Below, in pieces: positions 12,556-14,832 of a DNA stretch of 14,832 bases. The DNA is taken from NCBI GenBank assembly GCA_009377735.1, contig WHTL01000057.1, forward strand, positions 1 to 14,832. The letters are read 5' to 3'. The DNA is from Acidimicrobiia bacterium (GTDB lineage Bacteria > Actinomycetota > Acidimicrobiia > Spongiisociales > ZC4RG35). Within the stretch, counting starts at the first letter, position 1; each line of letters starts with the position of its first letter. A model generated the notes under the pieces. That model saw only the letters and a list, made by a program, of their open reading frames with translations. It made no database searches and had not been told where the DNA came from. The position numbers and the translations under genes are program-made.

Positions 12556-13704
12556 CTAAACAGAGACGAAACGCCGGTCGATCGAGCGCGCCAGGACAGG
12601 ACCGAGGGTGGCAGTGACCAGGACGTATCCTGCAGCTATCGCCTCGAGACGACTGCCACCACCGGCAGCTACCCCCAGAGAGGCAATGATGACGGAGAAC
12701 TCACCGCGGGCGGCCAGCAAGGTCGCGGCCCTGAGCCGACCCCGGATTCGGATACCGGCACGCTGTCCCGCCACCCAAGCGACCACCAACTTGGTGAACA
12801 TCGTCACCACCACCAGCACCAGCACCGGGACGGCGACACCGGGAAGAATGCTGGGATCGGTGGAGAGCCCGAAGAACACGAAGAAGAAGGCGGCGAAAAG
12901 GTCCCGAATCGGAGCTAGTTGCACCTCGGCCCGGTTTGCCGCCTCACCGGACACGGCGATCCCTACCAGAAACGCCCCAACCGCAGCCGACAGATGGATG
13001 GCGTCGGCCGCGCCGGCCACGATGAGGGTGATTCCCAAGAGAGTGAGGAGGTTCACCTCATTTGATCCCGAGAAGGCTCGGTCGCTCAGCTGATGGCCGT
13101 ACTTCGCAGAGATGATGAGGGCAAGACCGACCCCTATCAGCGCGATCGCAACCGATGTGACGGCTGTTCCGAGTGAGCTGCCGAACGCCAAGGCACTCAA
13201 GATGGGGAGGATGATGGCGATCGCTAGATCCTCAAAGACGAGGACCGACAGCACCAGAGGGGTCTCCCTGTTACCTATCCATCCCAGATCGTTGAGCAGT
13301 TTGGCTACCACCCCGGTGGACGAGATATAGGTGACACCGCCGAGAAACATGGAAGGCACCAATTCCATCCCTAGGAAGAGGCCCAACAGGAGACCGGGGG
13401 AAAAGTTGAGAACGAAGTCCAACACTCCCACCGTCGCCGAGGACCTCAGACTTGATACCAGCTCCCTTCCGGAGTACTCCAGACCGAGCATGAGGAGGAG
13501 GATCACAACACCCACCTCCGCTCCCACCTCGACGAACCGCTCCGATGTCACCACCGGGACCAGGCCACCCTCCCCGAACATGAGACCACCGAGGAGGTAG
13601 AGCGGGATCGGTGAGATCGAGAGACGCGACGCCAACCGCCCCAGGAGGGAGAGGAGCGCGATGATGCCCCCCAACTCGAGGAATACGGAGGCGGTCTCCG
13701 TCAT
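12556..13704 (-). CDS. khtU: CPA2-family K+(Na+)/H+ antiporter, KhtU-like
   Basis: 382 residues, almost wholly hydrophobic, with about 11-12 membrane segments (e.g. ELGGIIALLSLLGRLA near the N-terminus, GAEVGVVILLLMLGLEYSGR, ITLIVAGAADAIHLSAAVGA, LFAAFFFVFFGLSTDP). It covers the Na+/H+ exchanger domain. The motif VLVFEDLAIAIILP carries the Glu-Asp pair typical of the CPA2 transport core. There is no C-terminal NAD-binding RCK_N domain as in KefB/KefC, so the regulatory part is supplied by the separate upstream gene, as in the B. subtilis KhtTU K+ efflux system. It starts in a 4-nt ATGA overlap with khtT. The ion is not proven by sequence. Confidence 0.88.
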   Translation of the reverse strand: MTETASVFLELGGIIALLSLLGRLASRLSISPIPLYLLGGLMFGEGGLVPVVTSERFVEVGAEVGVVILLLMLGLEYSGRELVSSLRSSATVGVLDFVLNFSPGLLLGLFLGMELVPSMFLGGVTYISSTGVVAKLLNDLGWIGNRETPLVLSVLVFEDLAIAIILPILSALAFGSSLGTAVTSVAIALIGVGLALIISAKYGHQLSDRAFSGSNEVNLLTLLGITLIVAGAADAIHLSAAVGAFLVGIAVSGEAANRAEVQLAPIRDLFAAFFFVFFGLSTDPSILPGVAVPVLVLVVVTMFTKLVVAWVAGQRAGIRIRGRLRAATLLAARGEFSVIIASLGVAAGGGSRLEAIAAGYVLVTATLGPVLARSIDRRFVSV

Positions 13705-14159
13705 CCGGCGGTGTCATCACCGTCGACGAGGCCGCTAATGGCTTCAATTCCTTCTCGTGTCCCGGCCACTACCAGTGTGTCGCCTACCCCGAGACGGAAA
13801 TCTGGACCCGGAGCGGGGGTGGGACCACTCTCCCGTAGAACGGCGACGACGTTCGATCCGGTCTCTGTGCGAATCCGGAGGTCACCGATGGTCTTGCCGT
13901 CGGCCGGGGACTCGTCGGTGATCGGGATCCACTCGAACACGAGACCCTCGACCTCATACATCGCCGGTGATACCGACTCCACCACCTGGGGGACATCCAG
14001 TGCCTCGCCGAGGGCGAAGGCATCCTCCTCGTCGAGCCGGACCGTCAAGGTCGCAGCGTCGGGGTCATCGGGGCTGCACATGAATAGCTCACGTCGTCCC
14101 GAGTGGTGATGCACCACTCCGATGCGTCGGCCCTTGCTGGTTGTGAATTCGTACTGCAC
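13701..14159 (-). CDS. khtT: TrkA-C (RCK_C) regulatory subunit of the antiporter, KhtT-like
   Basis: 152 residues from the first canonical start, GTG 14159. It has an N-terminal KhtT-type domain (HHHSGRRELFMCSPDDPDAA, then a helix) and a C-terminal RCK_C domain (TIGDLRIRTETGSNVVAVLR to GVGDTLVVAGTREGIEAI, about residues 88-145). In known systems RCK_C domains sense small ligands such as cyclic di-AMP and gate the antiporter. The frame is open 17 codons further upstream and reads ISRIKETSLPGVGVQYEF, which looks like the family's own N-terminus. AGGAGG at 14208-14203 would serve it, but the codon there is ATC (14198-14196). The true protein may therefore begin at 14198. The stop overlaps the antiporter start by 4 nt. 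Confidence 0.85.
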   Translation of the reverse strand: MQYEFTTSKGRRIGVVHHHSGRRELFMCSPDDPDAATLTVRLDEEDAFALGEALDVPQVVESVSPAMYEVEGLVFEWIPITDESPADGKTIGDLRIRTETGSNVVAVLRESGPTPAPGPDFRLGVGDTLVVAGTREGIEAISGLVDGDDTAG

Positions 14160-14202
14160 CCCTACACCGGGGAGTGAGGTTTCCTTGATCCGACTGATGG
14201 GA

Positions 14203-14208
14203 CCTCCT
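14203..14208 (-). promoter_or_regulatory. Consensus Shine-Dalgarno for khtT
   Basis: AGGAGG is the strongest ribosome site in the window. It lies 4 nt before an in-frame ATC and 43 nt before the first canonical start (GTG 14159), which lacks a site of its own. It therefore favours a start near 14198. Confidence 0.6.
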
Positions 14209-14295
14209 AGTCAACCTCTTAAACACTAAACGAGGTCGGGGTAGTCCCGCAGGCGCGACCAGACCGAGCCCTGTGCTGGCCCACGCTCCATGTCC

Positions 14296-14491
14296 GAACT
14301 TCGGGCCGGGAACGTCGCACAGCGGGCGTGGGAACCCTGGGTTCGCGGCGACGTCCCGAGAGGCATGAACTTCGGGCCGGGAACGTCGCACAGCGGGCGT
14401 GGGAACCCTGGGTTCGCGGCGACGTCCCGAGAGGCGCGAACCTCGGGCCAGGAACGTCGCACAGCGGGCGTGGGAACCCTGGGTTCGCGGC
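14296..14491. repeat. Three tandem copies of a 71-bp hairpin-forming unit (third partial)
   Basis: The copies begin with GAAC at 14296, 14367 and 14438, exactly 71 bp apart. Copies 1 and 2 are nearly identical; copy 3 follows for about 54 bp, then diverges. Within a unit, CGGGAACGTCGC (14307-14318) pairs with GCGACGTCCCG (14348-14358) with one bulged A, and GAACC (14332-14336) pairs with GGTTC (14340-14344), so each full unit can form a long two-part hairpin. Copy 3 has lost the right outer arm. The array lies upstream of khtT and directly after the MmcQ-like gene. It resembles REP-type intergenic repeats. There are no unique spacers, so it is not CRISPR. Confidence 0.85.
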
Positions 14492-14497
14492 GTCGCG

Positions 14498-14832
14498 TCA
14501 GTCCCGGACGACGTCGAGGTCAGCGACCATACGGGCGGGAGCGGTTACCCGGTAGGAGGACTCGATCAGTTCGGCGACTTCTTCGTAGTCGGTCTCCTCG
14601 TCCAGGTCCAGACCCAGCCAACCCGAGGGTCCCAGGTATCCGGGAACCCAGAACCGGTCATCCGATACCAGCGCCGGACGCTCCTCGGAATCAGGAAGGA
14701 TCATGACCGACTGGTCGTGCTGCACCCATTCGCCGTCGACCTTGAGGGAACCGCCGTAATAGGCAAAGACCTTCTTGGTGAAGAATGCCGGCCTCCCGTG
14801 TGACTCTTTCTCCTGACCCCCAGGGAGGGCAA
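14498..14832 (-). CDS. MmcQ/YjbR-family protein, 5' end outside the window
   Basis: The frame is open to the right edge (111 codons visible; the family is about 115-120 residues, so only a few are missing). It reads LPGGQEKESHGRPAFFTKKV, then FAYYGGSLKVDGEWVQHDQS, then a hydrophobic and acidic stretch, DDRFWVPGYLGPSGWLGLDL, and ends in ELIESSYRVTAPARMVADLD. This is the order of motifs of the YjbR/MmcQ (CyaY-like fold) family, small cytoplasmic proteins with DNA-binding proposed for some members but no firmly known function. A GTG at 14725 could be mistaken for a start, but the upstream residues are clearly family-like. The stop is 6 nt from the 71-bp repeat array. Confidence 0.85.
   Translation of the reverse strand, partial: ALPGGQEKESHGRPAFFTKKVFAYYGGSLKVDGEWVQHDQSVMILPDSEERPALVSDDRFWVPGYLGPSGWLGLDLDEETDYEEVAELIESSYRVTAPARMVADLDVVRD

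Noticed and set aside
12442..12918. Plus-strand open frame of 158 residues over the antiporter 3' end
   Set aside because: Low-complexity, highly charged translation opposite a membrane protein gene; no family resemblance.
14296..14491. CRISPR array
   Set aside because: The 71-bp units are contiguous, without unique spacers, and there are no cas genes.

Overview
The window looks like a chromosomal segment of a GC-rich actinobacterium. By inference it is a member of Acidimicrobiia or a relative. The reasons are GC-rich third codon positions, frequent GTG/TTG starts, leaderless-looking promoters, and an SLH-repeat exoprotein with the GCNPP...FCP...VTRGQMAAFL pattern that I associate with that group. 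No rRNA, tRNA, transposase, integrase or CRISPR array was seen.

Region 1 (1-7878) is a divergent catabolic cluster. Leftward (minus strand) run a histidine-phosphatase family enzyme, a Cgl0159-type (beta/alpha)8 aldolase-like enzyme and a propionate/acetate CoA-transferase of the YdiF type, which is cut by the left edge of the window. Rightward (plus strand) run the FAD, 2Fe-2S and molybdopterin subunits of a xanthine-dehydrogenase-family hydroxylase, then a GMC flavoprotein oxidoreductase. The plus-strand genes overlap one another by 4-8 bases. The hydroxylase has the general catalytic residues but lacks the purine-specific Glu next to the GGGFGGK loop, so it is probably not a xanthine dehydrogenase. 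The GMC gene has an in-frame TAA at codon 321. The two operons diverge from a short intergenic stretch with two near-identical 15-bp operators whose centres are exactly 42 bp apart. The gene set suggests, as inference only, an alcohol to aldehyde to acid to acyl-CoA route.

Region 2 (7879-12555) is an accessory-looking stretch. It has three toxin-antitoxin modules: a COG1569-type PIN toxin with a ribbon-helix-helix antitoxin, YefM-YoeB, and an AbrB-type VapB with VapC. Between them lie a secreted SLH protein with a duplicated C-terminal domain, about 500 bp without a recognisable gene that contains a perfect 11-bp inverted repeat, a small membrane-protein ORF, and a GGCT-like conserved protein downstream of vapBC. 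Two of the antitoxin genes have a -10-like hexamer exactly 6 nt before the ATG, which suggests leaderless mRNAs. The yefM promoter carries two GTAC cores 12 bp apart.

Region 3 (12556-14832) holds a KhtT/KhtU-like K+/H+ antiporter pair on the minus strand, three tandem copies of a 71-bp unit that can fold into a long hairpin, and the 3' part of an MmcQ/YjbR-family gene cut by the right edge. The regulatory subunit khtT has a perfect Shine-Dalgarno sequence and a family-like N-terminus in frame, but no canonical start codon at the expected place.
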